Assembly (NCBI GenBank): GCA_945877815.1
Contig: CAMDWJ010000007.1
Coordinates: forward strand, 1 to 64,000
Direction of reading: 5' to 3'
From: Caenispirillum bisanense
GTDB lineage: Bacteria; Pseudomonadota; Alphaproteobacteria; Rhodospirillales; UBA2165
DNA length: 64,000 nucleotides
Below, one piece after another: positions 30,114-39,159 of this stretch. The notes beneath the pieces are model-generated. The model was not told where the DNA came from. It saw only the letters and a list, made by a program, of their open reading frames with translations, and did not search any database. A program made the position numbers and the translations under genes. Within the stretch, counting starts at the first letter, position 1, and every line of letters begins with the position of its first letter.

Positions 30114-30932
30114 ATGGCGGACTTCCATCTTCACCTGATTTCCGACGCGACCGGCGAGACCATCCAATCGGTTTCTCGCGCCTGTCTTGTGCAATTCGAG
30201 AATGTGGCACCGGTCGAACATTTATGGACGCTGGTGCGTACCGAACGCCAGGTCGAAAAAGTGATCGCTGGGATCGAGCGCAGTCCCGGACTGGTCATGT
30301 TCACGGTCGTCGATGAGGCGATCCGCGCGCAAATCCAAAAAGCTTGCCGGCGTTTGGGCGTGCCCTGCGTGTCGGTGCTGCAGCCGGTCATGGTGGCGCT
30401 TGGTCATTTCCTTAAGGCCGAAGGTCATTCCGAACCCGGCCGTCAGCACGCGCTCGATACCGAATATTACGCACGCATCGCGGCGATGGATTACGCCATG
30501 GCGCACGATGACGGCCAGGCGACCTGGAATCTCGAGGAAGCGGACGTCGTCCTGGTCGGCGTCTCGCGGACCTCGAAAACGCCGACCTGCATCTATCTCG
30601 CCAATCGCGGCGTGAAAGCCGCCAATATCCCGCTCGTCACCGGAGTGCCGATCCCCGATGAAGTCTTCACGCTCAAGCGGCCCTTAGTTGTTGGCCTCAC
30701 CAAGGATTCCAAAAGTCTAGTGCAGGTGCGGCGCAATCGTCTGCGCATGCTGAACAACGATGCTGAAACGCCCTATGCCGATCCGGACTCGGTGGAAGAG
30801 GAAGTGGTCCAGGCCAAGCGCCTGTTCACCAAACATGGCTGGCCGGTGATCGATGTGACGCGCCGTTCCATCGAGGAGACGGCGGCTGCTATTTTGCAGC
30901 TGCGCACCCAGCGTCTCGAGGCAAGTGCTTGA
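30114..30932 (+). CDS. ppsR: Pyruvate, phosphate dikinase / PEP synthetase regulatory protein (DUF299)
   Basis: A bifunctional kinase/pyrophosphorylase that switches pyruvate phosphate dikinase or PEP synthase off and on. The P-loop-like GVSRTSKTPTCIYLA and the N-terminal FHLHLISDATGETIQSVSRA are the family signatures; 272 residues is typical. It heads a tight rightward operon ppsR-maf-aroE-coaE-dnaQ in which every junction up to aroE overlaps. The start is ATG 30114, directly beyond the candidate origin. Confidence 0.95.
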   Translation: MADFHLHLISDATGETIQSVSRACLVQFENVAPVEHLWTLVRTERQVEKVIAGIERSPGLVMFTVVDEAIRAQIQKACRRLGVPCVSVLQPVMVALGHFLKAEGHSEPGRQHALDTEYYARIAAMDYAMAHDDGQATWNLEEADVVLVGVSRTSKTPTCIYLANRGVKAANIPLVTGVPIPDEVFTLKRPLVVGLTKDSKSLVQVRRNRLRMLNNDAETPYADPDSVEEEVVQAKRLFTKHGWPVIDVTRRSIEETAAAILQLRTQRLEASA

Positions 30933-31528
30933 GCGCGGTTCGGCGGCTCGTCCTCGCATCGGGAAGCATGGTTCGCGCACGCTTGCTCCGTGATGCCGGT
31001 CTCGATTTCGATGTCGTACCGTCGAGCGTGGACGAAGACGATATCAAGCGGACCCAACAGGGTCTCGACACCGAAAGCCTGGCCCTGGTTCTGGCCCGCG
31101 CGAAAGCCCGTGAAATCTCGCAAATACGGCCCAAGGATCTGGTCATCGGCGCCGACCAGATTCTGGATTGCGAGGGTGCGCGGTTCGACAAACCCAAGGA
31201 CAAGACCGAGGCCGCCTCGCATTTGCGGCGCTTGAACGGACGCCCGCATCGCCTTGTTACCGCTTGCACGATTTATTGCGGCTGCAGCGAGGTCTGGAAG
31301 CATGAATCCGCACCCCGCCTGACGATGCGGAGCTACGACGAGTCCTTCATTGAAACATACCTCACGCGCGCCGGCGATGGCGTGCTGACTTCGGTTGGCG
31401 CCTATCAGCTCGAAGGGCTGGGCGCGCATCTGTTCGACACCATCGAGGGCGACTATTTTACCATCCTTGGACTACCGCTGTTGTCGCTCTTGGCATTCCT
31501 CCGCACGCGCGGTCTACTCGTTCTATGA
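30929..31528 (+). CDS. maf: Maf-family nucleotide pyrophosphatase
   Basis: Hydrolyses non-canonical or excess nucleoside triphosphates (dTTP, UTP or modified forms in characterised relatives). VRRLVLASGSMVRARLLRDA at the N-terminus matches the conserved LASxSxxR motif, with a Met in place of the usual Pro after S. VIGADQILDC and KPKDKTEAASHL follow. The TTG start at 30929 overlaps the ppsR stop, and the stop overlaps aroE by 4 bp. 199 residues is normal. Confidence 0.93.
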   Translation: MSAVRRLVLASGSMVRARLLRDAGLDFDVVPSSVDEDDIKRTQQGLDTESLALVLARAKAREISQIRPKDLVIGADQILDCEGARFDKPKDKTEAASHLRRLNGRPHRLVTACTIYCGCSEVWKHESAPRLTMRSYDESFIETYLTRAGDGVLTSVGAYQLEGLGAHLFDTIEGDYFTILGLPLLSLLAFLRTRGLLVL

Positions 31529-32376
31529 TAACCGGTCGGGCAAAATTGGCGGGTGTGATGGGGTGGCCGGTCGGTCATTCCCTGTCGCCGATCCTGCATG
31601 GCTATTGGCTGGAAACCTTAGGGATCGACGGCGCCTACGTGCCTTTGGCGGTGAAGCCGGAAGATTTTGCGGGTGCCTTGCGTACCTTGCCGAAGCTCGG
31701 CTTCGCGGGCGCTAACGTGACCATCCCGCATAAGCAGGCCGCTCTGGCAGCGGTCGACGAGATCGACATTGTCGCGCAACGCATTGGTGCCGTGAATACG
31801 GTCGTGGTTCGGCGCGACGGCAGCCTGTGGGGCACCAATACGGATGCTTATGGTTTCCTGGAAAACATGAAATGGGGCTATCCGGCTTGGGAGCCTAGCG
31901 CCGGCCCAGCGACGGTGATCGGCGCTGGCGGTGCGGCGCGCGCTGTCGTCGTGGCGCTCCTCGATGCCGGCGCGCCGGTGGTGCGTCTGGTCAACCGCTC
32001 GCGCGACCGTGCGGAAGCCTTAGCGATCGAGATCGGCGCCGGGCTTGAAGTGCGCGATTGGGAGACGCGTGCGCTGGCGCTCGACGGTGCCGCCTTGTTG
32101 GTCAATACCTCCAGCCTGGGCATGACCGGGCAGCCGCCGCTCGATCTCGATCTTACGCACCTGCCCGCCGCGGCGGCGGTGTGCGACATCGTTTATGTGC
32201 CGCTCGAAACCGAGCTGCTAAAAGCCGCCAAGGCCAAGGGTCATCCGACCATCGACGGTATCGGCATGCTGCTGCATCAGGCACGGCCCGGGTTTGCCGC
32301 CTGGTTCGGCATCGAGCCGGTGGTGGATCAAGCCTTGCTTGCGCACGTGCTGGCGGCTGCGGGTGCCGGGAGCTAG
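31525..32376 (+). CDS. aroE: Shikimate dehydrogenase (NADP+)
   Basis: Reduces 3-dehydroshikimate to shikimate in aromatic amino-acid synthesis. VMGWPVGHSLSPILHGYWL carries the substrate-binding Ser pair, NVTIPHKQAA the catalytic Lys, and TVIGAGGAARAVVVALLDAG the nucleotide-binding loop. The 283-residue length is normal. It starts at ATG 31525 within the maf stop, and coaE follows after 24 bp. Confidence 0.96.
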   Translation: MITGRAKLAGVMGWPVGHSLSPILHGYWLETLGIDGAYVPLAVKPEDFAGALRTLPKLGFAGANVTIPHKQAALAAVDEIDIVAQRIGAVNTVVVRRDGSLWGTNTDAYGFLENMKWGYPAWEPSAGPATVIGAGGAARAVVVALLDAGAPVVRLVNRSRDRAEALAIEIGAGLEVRDWETRALALDGAALLVNTSSLGMTGQPPLDLDLTHLPAAAAVCDIVYVPLETELLKAAKAKGHPTIDGIGMLLHQARPGFAAWFGIEPVVDQALLAHVLAAAGAGS

Positions 32377-32400
32377 GTGGGCTTTGGGGGTCATTCTCGC

Positions 32401-33015
32401 ATGGTGATTTTGGGGCTTACCGGCTCCATCGCGATGGGTAAGTCGACGGCCGCCGCCGCATTCCGGCGGTTGGGCGTGCCGGTCCATGATTCCGACGCCG
32501 AGATCCATGCGCTGTTGGGCCCGCGCGGCACGGCCGTGGCGGCGGTCGAGGTAGCGTTCCCGGGTGTCGTGAAAAACGGTGCCGTCGATCGGCTCGCCTT
32601 GGGGGCGCGTGTCTTTGGCGATCCAACGGCGCTCCGTCGGCTCGAACGAATTCTCCATCCGCTGGTCAGCGCGTCGCGCGCGAAATTTTTGCGCAAAAAT
32701 ACGATGCGCGGCCGACGCGTTGTGGTTCTCGACATCCCGCTTCTTTACGAGGTCGGCGCCGACAAATTGTGCGATGCCGTGGTGGTGGTGACCGCGCCCA
32801 AATTTTTGCAACGCTTGCGCGTTTTGCGCCGCCCCGGCATGAGCGAAGAACGCCTCGCCGCGATCCTCGCGCGCCAGATGCCGGACGGCGAAAAACGCCG
32901 CCGCGCCGACTTCGTCGTGTCCACCGGTTTGGGCCGGGCCGCAAGCTTGCGGCATATCCGAATCGTCGTCAAAGTGGCGAATATGATGTCCGGCTGTCAT
33001 TGGCCGCCGCGCTAG
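32401..33015 (+). CDS. coaE: Dephospho-CoA kinase
   Basis: Phosphorylates dephospho-CoA in the last step of coenzyme A synthesis. The P-loop is GSIAMGKST within MVILGLTGSIAMGKSTAAAA, followed by VPVHDSDAEIH and the lid region. ATG 32401 gives 204 residues and the canonical N-terminus; a GTG at 32377 would add eight residues. It is followed after 10 bp by dnaQ. Confidence 0.95.
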   Translation: MVILGLTGSIAMGKSTAAAAFRRLGVPVHDSDAEIHALLGPRGTAVAAVEVAFPGVVKNGAVDRLALGARVFGDPTALRRLERILHPLVSASRAKFLRKNTMRGRRVVVLDIPLLYEVGADKLCDAVVVVTAPKFLQRLRVLRRPGMSEERLAAILARQMPDGEKRRRADFVVSTGLGRAASLRHIRIVVKVANMMSGCHWPPR

Positions 33016-33025
33016 GGACGAAAAC

Positions 33026-33694
33026 ATGCGTGAAATCGTCTTGGATACCGAAACGACCGGCTTCGATCCCCAGCAGGGACATCGCGTGGTCGAAATCGGT
33101 TGTCTCGAACTGATCAATCACATTCCGACCGGCAAGACCTTCCACAAATATTTGAATCCGGAACGCGACATGCCGGCCGAGGCTTTCGCGGTCCATGGTT
33201 TGGCCGAAGATTTCCTGCGCGACCAACCGCTATTCGCCGACGTGGTCGAGGAATTTCTCGTCTTCGTCGAGGATTCGCCCCTGATCGCGCACAATGCGGA
33301 ATTCGATTTCCGTTTCGTGAACGCGGAATTGTCGCGCTGTGGCCTCGCCAAGCTCGGCATGGATCGCGCCATCGATACGGTCGCTATGGCGCGCTCGAAA
33401 TTTCCGGGTGCGCCGGCCAGCCTCGATGCGTTGTGCAAAAGATTCATGATCGACAATGGCTCGCGTACTTTGCACGGCGCCCTGCTCGATGCGCAATTGC
33501 TGGCTGAGGTCTATCTCGAACTGATCGGCGGGCGCCAGCCCGATTTGATGCTGGCGACTGGGTCGGACGACGATACGGGCCTGGTTGCCGATATCGTACA
33601 TCGCGTGGCCCGGCCGCATGCAGCGGGCGAGACTGAGCTTGCGGCCCACACAGAGTTCCTGAAAAAAATCACGAACCCGATCTGGTTGCGTTGA
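33026..33694 (+). CDS. dnaQ: DNA polymerase III epsilon subunit (3'-5' proofreading exonuclease)
   Basis: The proofreading subunit of the replicase. ExoI is VLDTETTGFDP (residues about 5-15), ExoII is AHNAEFDFRFVN, and ExoIII is HGALLDAQLLAEVY with the DEDDh His. The C-terminus shortens to ITNPIWLR, as in alphaproteobacterial members. 222 residues. It is the last gene of the ppsR-maf-aroE-coaE-dnaQ operon; a hairpin follows at 33716-33735. Confidence 0.96.
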   Translation: MREIVLDTETTGFDPQQGHRVVEIGCLELINHIPTGKTFHKYLNPERDMPAEAFAVHGLAEDFLRDQPLFADVVEEFLVFVEDSPLIAHNAEFDFRFVNAELSRCGLAKLGMDRAIDTVAMARSKFPGAPASLDALCKRFMIDNGSRTLHGALLDAQLLAEVYLELIGGRQPDLMLATGSDDDTGLVADIVHRVARPHAAGETELAAHTEFLKKITNPIWLR

Positions 33695-33715
33695 AACCCA
33701 GGCAGGTCAATTTGA

Positions 33716-33735
33716 TTGCGTGATTACGCACGCAA
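33716..33735 (+). terminator. Possible terminator after dnaQ
   Basis: TTGCGTG and CACGCAA form a perfect 7-bp stem with a 6-nt loop, 22 bp past the dnaQ stop. The T run that follows (gattctttt, about 33744-33752) is weak and displaced, so termination may be inefficient. Confidence 0.4.
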
Positions 33736-33938
33736 GTTGGGTCGATTCTTTTGAAATTGACAATTCTCGATCAGGTCCGTGGGAATACAGTAAGCCTTAT
33801 GCCCTCATTCTGGGGTATTTCGAGTATTCCGCATTGTGATACTGATCGACCATCGTGGAGGCCAACAATCTATATTAGACCTCTCAATTTCTGAAGGCCG
33901 ACGTACAGTCGTGTATCCCTCAAGGTTAGATTCTGCCA

Positions 33939-35264
33939 ATGAACATGTCCGGAATGCTTGATAGAATTCAAAACTTCTCCAAAACGGTTACATCGACCCT
34001 CATTTCTCTTTTAGCGCTGGGTGGATCTGGTTTTGTCTTCAAATCGATCATCCTTCCGCAGGCGGTCGTTGTCGAACAGATCTATATGCCTTCGATCCTC
34101 GAAGAACGGGGATACAAAAGCGAAATCGTCGTTCAGCGCGTTTTAGACGAAATCCAGTCGTTCAAAACAGTCGCCAAAATCGATCGTGTCGAAAGTGCGG
34201 TATTCGGCTCGCTTGCCTCTAAGCCGGACGTAAATGTTGACGCCACGGTTGGAGGAGTATCGCTAAAATCCATCGAGCAGATGGTCGGTAGTGTTTTCGG
34301 CAAGAGACCCAAGACAATTTCGGGAGAAATAATCAATGTTCCCGGCGTTGAAAAGGGCGTCTTACAAGCCCGATTGCGAATTGACAATAAAGTCATATCG
34401 ACTCGGAGTGTCCCTGTAGGCAAGGATGATCTCGATACGCTTATTCGCCAGATTTCGTTCGATCTATATCGCGAATTCGAACCCTTTCGCGCAGCTCTAG
34501 CCGCCGCGCGACTCGGCCAAACGGAGAACGCTCGCGAGGCACTCCGCTCGATCCTTATCTCCGGTGATCCTGACGACCGCAAATATGCTCTGTGGCTTAG
34601 ATCGACCTTTGGTAATCAACGTCAACGGGAACTCGACCTTTTAGAATCTATTTCGATCGATCCAAAATTTACGTTGTCTCTCGTCTCACTTTCTGCACTC
34701 GACCGTGATAGGAAAAACTTCGAGGCTAGCAGCAACTACGCAGACCGCGCGATAAGTTCCAATCCTCAATCGCCGATGGGATACCATGAGAAAGGCCGCA
34801 CCTTGAGGGCCGAGCGGCGCATGGATGAGGCAACGAAGCAATTCACTCAGGCGTGCTCGCTTCCGCTTGAGTACGCACCTTGCCACAATCAGTTGGGCGA
34901 GATGATGCTGCAGACGGCAGATGACAATGCGAACAACGTCGAAAGTCTCCGCAAAGCCTATTATGAATTCGTCAAAGCGATGAAGATAGATGCTCGTCAT
35001 GCCTGGTCATATTCGAATGCAGCCTACGCGGCGATGCGCGTCGGCGATCTGTATGATGCGCAAATTCTTATCGGTCGAGCGCAGGAATTGGATTCGAAAT
35101 CGCCAGCACACGGCATCCGCTATGCTGGCATCATGTACCGGCTCGGTAACAAGGATCAAGCCAGATCGATAGTTCTCGCAATCCTGCCGTCAATCCCCAA
35201 TTGGGAGGAGGCGCCACCGGATGGTTGGGGGAACCGATCTCTCATCCGGGAGGTCCTTAAATGA
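33939..35264 (+). CDS. TPR-repeat protein with N-terminal membrane anchor
   Basis: 441 residues. A hydrophobic segment at about 16-34 (TSTLISLLALGGSGFVFKSI) predicts one membrane anchor; the rest should be outside or inside as a soluble domain. From about residue 180 it shows tetratricopeptide-like helical repeats (e.g. NPQSPMGYHEKGRTLRAERR; HAWSYSNAAYAAMRVGDLYD). The middle part (60-170) is unassigned. Codon use is more A+T-rich than neighbouring genes. The stop overlaps the start of the serine hydrolase gene by 4 bp, so the pair is one operon. The function is unknown. Confidence 0.7.
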   Translation: MNMSGMLDRIQNFSKTVTSTLISLLALGGSGFVFKSIILPQAVVVEQIYMPSILEERGYKSEIVVQRVLDEIQSFKTVAKIDRVESAVFGSLASKPDVNVDATVGGVSLKSIEQMVGSVFGKRPKTISGEIINVPGVEKGVLQARLRIDNKVISTRSVPVGKDDLDTLIRQISFDLYREFEPFRAALAAARLGQTENAREALRSILISGDPDDRKYALWLRSTFGNQRQRELDLLESISIDPKFTLSLVSLSALDRDRKNFEASSNYADRAISSNPQSPMGYHEKGRTLRAERRMDEATKQFTQACSLPLEYAPCHNQLGEMMLQTADDNANNVESLRKAYYEFVKAMKIDARHAWSYSNAAYAAMRVGDLYDAQILIGRAQELDSKSPAHGIRYAGIMYRLGNKDQARSIVLAILPSIPNWEEAPPDGWGNRSLIREVLK

Positions 35265-36367
35265 AATTTCACGCCGCCCTTGGGGCGCTCGCTGTCATAT
35301 TGTTTGGAACCGCAACCGCCGTTGGTTCCGACAATGTTGCGATTATCAACCCTATGATGGAGAGCGGGGGCAACGCAGCGCGCTTCAGCAATTTGCGATT
35401 CGCGGGAGGTGCACAAGTGAGCCAACTTCCCCCGCTAGATGCTCCCAGCAAACCGCAAGTAAGTATCGCTGAAAAGGCGAATCTGCTTCTAACCAAGAAC
35501 GAAGGAGCGCTAACACTTCTGCTGATCGATAGTGGGAAGATTCTATTTGATGGCTATAAAGCGCCGGCAACCGCATCCACCCCGCAACACTCCCAGAGCA
35601 TGAGCAAGAGCCTGACGGCCTATATGATAGGTCTATTGCTATGCGACGGCCAAATTCGAAGCCTCGACGATCGCGCCGACGCGTATGTCCCGCAACTTAA
35701 AGGTACCGTCTATGGTGAGGCGACGGTCAAACATCTGCTTACGATGAGCAGCGGCGCTCCCTGGGCGACATCGTCCGGGAATTCTTATGAAGGTCAGTTC
35801 GAGGAGGCGCGCGCAGGTAAAGTCTCAACGCTTGACGTCATGCGTAGGTTTGGCGAACGCGAAATCGCGGCCGGAAAAGAGTTTCGCTATCTCGCAAACG
35901 ATACCCAAGCATTAGGTTTCATAATTGAGTCGTTGGGCGGTTTTGCGAATACCTTCCAAAAACAAATCTGGTCTCAAATCGGAGCTGAGGCCGCTGGCTT
36001 TTGGTTGTTGGACAAAGACAATATGGCGATCGCGAATTCTGGCACCAGCGCTGTCGCACGAGATTGGGGACGGCTTGCGTTGTGGTCCATCAAACAACTC
36101 AAATCTTCGGACACTTGCATGGGTGAATTCATGAAGACCGCAACCGCGGCTCAGATTCCGAACACGGCTAAAAAGGTTGGCGCTAGTTTTCCGAGCTATG
36201 GTTACCAAACGTGGGTTCGCAAGAATGCCTATTGGTGGGTCGGATTTGGTGGACAGCGCGTCGGCGTTGACCCTCGGTCCGAACGGGTCTTGGTCCTAAC
36301 AAGCTGGCGTGAGGACTATATGGCCGAGGTGTACAAGCTCTTCGATGACTGGATCGGGGCCTACTGA
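35261..36367 (+). CDS. Exported serine hydrolase (beta-lactamase class C/NylB-like)
   Basis: 368 residues with a signal peptide (MKFHAALGALAVILFGTATA). The SxxK nucleophile motif is S113-M-S-K116 in QHSQSMSKSLTAY; HLLTMSSGAPW follows, and FRYLANDTQALGFIIE holds the second-motif Tyr (about 210), as in NylB-like penicillin-recognising hydrolases. The family hydrolyses amides or esters; the substrate here is not predictable. It is coupled to the TPR protein upstream by an ATGA overlap and shares its A+T-richer composition, suggesting joint acquisition between dnaQ and the MscS-type gene. Confidence 0.85.
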   Translation: MKFHAALGALAVILFGTATAVGSDNVAIINPMMESGGNAARFSNLRFAGGAQVSQLPPLDAPSKPQVSIAEKANLLLTKNEGALTLLLIDSGKILFDGYKAPATASTPQHSQSMSKSLTAYMIGLLLCDGQIRSLDDRADAYVPQLKGTVYGEATVKHLLTMSSGAPWATSSGNSYEGQFEEARAGKVSTLDVMRRFGEREIAAGKEFRYLANDTQALGFIIESLGGFANTFQKQIWSQIGAEAAGFWLLDKDNMAIANSGTSAVARDWGRLALWSIKQLKSSDTCMGEFMKTATAAQIPNTAKKVGASFPSYGYQTWVRKNAYWWVGFGGQRVGVDPRSERVLVLTSWREDYMAEVYKLFDDWIGAY

Positions 36368-36459
36368 TATCCGGTCCGAATATCTGACGACTTCTAGCAT
36401 AAATGAGCAAACCGGCCGAGTCGAAGAGTGACTCAGTTTGCGTATCTCGATTTGGCTCG

Positions 36460-38790
36460 TCACAAAATTCTCTTGCGAAGCTCGCGATCCACGGCGAAAC
36501 GTAAATCGCTGGCGACCTCTTTCATTTTTGTGGCGTCGGGCACATCGGCTTCCAGCTCGAATGTATAGCCGCCGCCTATTGCCTGCAGTAAGACGCGAGG
36601 CGGTGGATCGGATTGAACGTTCGGGTCGGCCTTGGCGCAGCTCAACAGCAAATCGCGACCGCCTTCCGCGCCGAGCGCTTCGGGCAACTGAAATGTGATT
36701 TGGAGGCGGGCACCCCGGTCTTTATGTGTCCAATTCGTAACCGAGACGGATAAAAAATCTCCGTTTGGGATCAACACCGATGCACGATTGCCGGTGACGA
36801 TTTCGGTTGAACGGACATTGATGCGACTGACGAGACCTTCGGTGCCGCTCACCGTGATCCAGTCGCCGACCTTGACCGGACGTTCGATCAACAAAATCAA
36901 ACCGGAGACGAAATTGTTGATGATGTTTTGCATCCCGAAACCGATGCCGACGGAGAGCGCGCCGGCCACGAAGGCAAGGCTCGATAGATTGATGCCCAGC
37001 GCCATCACGGCGATCGAGCCGGCGATGATCACGCCGATATAGCCCAAGCCCGATCGCAGGGAGTTACGCACGCCAACATCGAGTTGCGTGCCCGGAAAGA
37101 CGCGGCGTTCGAGAATCCGCTGCGCGAAGCGCGTCAACCAAACGCCGATGATGAACGTGAATATGGCGCCGATAAGGTCGGCCAGGGATAGCGTTATATT
37201 ACCGATACGCACGCCTTCGATCAGGCGTTCCAGCATGAGCAGTGCGTCTTCGGCTCCGGTGCCCCACACCATCATCGTGGCAAGCGCCACGCCGACCACG
37301 GCCCCTATATCGAAAATGATGCCGAACCAAAACTGTGCCAGCCGCAATGCTGCCTGATCGGCACCGAGACGGTTTTGCAGCTTGCGCCCAGCGGGGCTTT
37401 CCGCGTTGCAGACACGGACGATTACTTCTTGAGCGATCAAGCGCAGAGCCCAGGCCAGGAATAAAATGGCTGCGGTCGCGAGGCTGTTGGAGAATATATA
37501 TTGCCCGAGTTCGACAAAGCCGAGCGCGCTGGCGAGGATCGACATGATCGCAATCGCCGCCGGCACGATCAGAAGGAAAAGCCGTGTCGCCTTGCCGTTC
37601 GTTGCCTCGTTCTGCAACAAGAAACGGCCGCCGATGCCGAGAGCGGTGCGACCGATGAATGTGCCCATGACGGTGAATATCAGAGCCCAGACGGCGATGA
37701 GATTGGCGCTGGCAAATATGGCGGTGAGATGCTCGAGCGCGGCGCCGATCGAATAGAGGCAGATCAGAAATGTGAGCGAACGTACCAGCGCGGCTCGATC
37801 GGTGTCGTCCATAACAAGCAGATTGACGCCTTCGGGGGGCCGGGTCGCGACCGCACGCACACTCCATAAGGAAATCGCCGCAGTCAGCCCGGCGGTGGCT
37901 ATGGCCAGTACGACAGCGCGTGCGGATGGTTCGGGCAACCAGTCCTTGAGAGGAGCGGTCAGTCCGGCGGCCGTCACGGCTGCGATCCAGGGCGCTGCGG
38001 ATTGCAATACGGCGAGCGTGGTTCGGCTCACCGGTCCGCTTAAGGTCGGGGCCAATACGGGCCAGCTTCGCCGAGCGGCCAAACGGCCGGCGACAAACAT
38101 CAAGAGCCAGGTCGCTACGGCAACGGAGATGACTAAGGCGGCCACCTGACTCGTTTCGTTCCCGGATTGCCGCCAAGATCGCGTTATATCTGTGGCGCTT
38201 GTCGCGACAAGGTTCGCTATCGCCCATATCTCGCCGCCGGCGCGCATCCAGGCCAAAGGATTGAATGGAATTTGGCCGCGCGCGATCAGCGAGGCGGCGA
38301 GCTGATCCAAGCGTTTGGACGAAACTTTATCGAGCAACTGGTCGGCCCGGGCGACAATGAGATCGACTTGGCGGGTCCAGCCCTCGAACAATCCGACGCG
38401 CTCTTCCAACGTCTTTCGCTGCGCCTGCACTTCGGCGGATTCGGATGCCCCGGCCGGTGCCGAGGCGACAAAGGCATCGCGCAGTTCGCGTGCCTCGTTG
38501 GCGAAGCCAAGGATCTTGCCGCCGAACTCGGTCGCTTGCGCGCGAACCGCGGCAGCCTGATCGGCAAGAGCATCGACCTGCGTCGCGTCCAACTTGAGCG
38601 CGTTGATATCATGACCGATCCGATCGAGCGCACGCGTCCAATCCGCGAAACGCGCGACAACCGAGGCAGATTCCGGTGGTTCCTGGGCGAGCGCCTGTGC
38701 GTCCCATGTCATGACGAGGAAAGCGACCGCACCACATGCGGCGGCTATACGAGAAAAGCGTCGAGCAAATAGCGCGAAGGCCAGACCCAT
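36460..38790 (-). CDS. Large MscS-family mechanosensitive channel (DUF3772)
   Basis: About 776 residues. After an N-terminal signal/anchor it has a DUF3772-like periplasmic coiled-coil region (ARFADWTRALDRIGHDINAL; residues about 40-170), then roughly ten membrane segments and a C-terminal MscS core (SVGIGFGMQNIINNFVSGLI; KVGDWITVSGTEGLVSRINV). Such channels release solutes on hypo-osmotic shock. ATG 38790 has GGGGGGAA at 4-5 nt, the best ribosome-binding site; in-frame starts at 38817 (ATG) and 38847 (TTG) are possible. It is transcribed alone and converges on the serine hydrolase. Confidence 0.9.
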   Translation of the reverse strand: MGLAFALFARRFSRIAAACGAVAFLVMTWDAQALAQEPPESASVVARFADWTRALDRIGHDINALKLDATQVDALADQAAAVRAQATEFGGKILGFANEARELRDAFVASAPAGASESAEVQAQRKTLEERVGLFEGWTRQVDLIVARADQLLDKVSSKRLDQLAASLIARGQIPFNPLAWMRAGGEIWAIANLVATSATDITRSWRQSGNETSQVAALVISVAVATWLLMFVAGRLAARRSWPVLAPTLSGPVSRTTLAVLQSAAPWIAAVTAAGLTAPLKDWLPEPSARAVVLAIATAGLTAAISLWSVRAVATRPPEGVNLLVMDDTDRAALVRSLTFLICLYSIGAALEHLTAIFASANLIAVWALIFTVMGTFIGRTALGIGGRFLLQNEATNGKATRLFLLIVPAAIAIMSILASALGFVELGQYIFSNSLATAAILFLAWALRLIAQEVIVRVCNAESPAGRKLQNRLGADQAALRLAQFWFGIIFDIGAVVGVALATMMVWGTGAEDALLMLERLIEGVRIGNITLSLADLIGAIFTFIIGVWLTRFAQRILERRVFPGTQLDVGVRNSLRSGLGYIGVIIAGSIAVMALGINLSSLAFVAGALSVGIGFGMQNIINNFVSGLILLIERPVKVGDWITVSGTEGLVSRINVRSTEIVTGNRASVLIPNGDFLSVSVTNWTHKDRGARLQITFQLPEALGAEGGRDLLLSCAKADPNVQSDPPPRVLLQAIGGGYTFELEADVPDATKMKEVASDLRFAVDRELRKRIL

Positions 38791-38911
38791 CGTTCCCCCC
38801 AATGTGTGTCGTTTCATAATGGCGGTGAACCTGCGGCGGGTCGACAACCAAAGTTACGCAGCAATTAGGAAGCGCTGACGCGCAAATTCACCCTTAGCCG
38901 TCATGTGCGGA

Positions 38912-39125
38912 TCGGCTGAAACTCAAACTCCAAAAATAGGTTCGTCATGGCCGTACTTGTTACGGCCATGACGAACCGGCCATCGGATCATGCAGGGCAA
39001 ACTGGGTATCCGCGCTCCAACGGTCTTTTCGCGCTATTGCGCTTTCGTCCGTGGATGCCCGTAACAAGTACGGCCATGACGGCTTAATTTAAACCGGACA
39101 GCAGTGGGTCAAGCCCGGCAATGAC
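38912..39125. repeat. MITE-like repeat, second full-core copy
   Basis: Nearly identical over about 190 bp to 9249-9438: the shared core runs from CGGCTGA(A/G)ACTC through the GGCCGTACTTGTTACGGCC palindrome and the tatccgcgctccaacggtct segment to the right end ATGACGGCTTAATTTAAACC. The left terminal CCGGTTTAAAT motif is lost. It occupies most of the 369-bp gap between the MscS-type gene and secB. Confidence 0.8.
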
Positions 39126-39159
39126 GATACAACTTGGTATTTCGGCTGTTCGGCTGCGT

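Noticed and set aside
29893..30138. An 81-codon open frame in the hemE-ppsR gap
   Set aside because: It overlaps the ppsR start, lacks a ribosome-binding site and family pattern, and the region fits an origin or promoter better.
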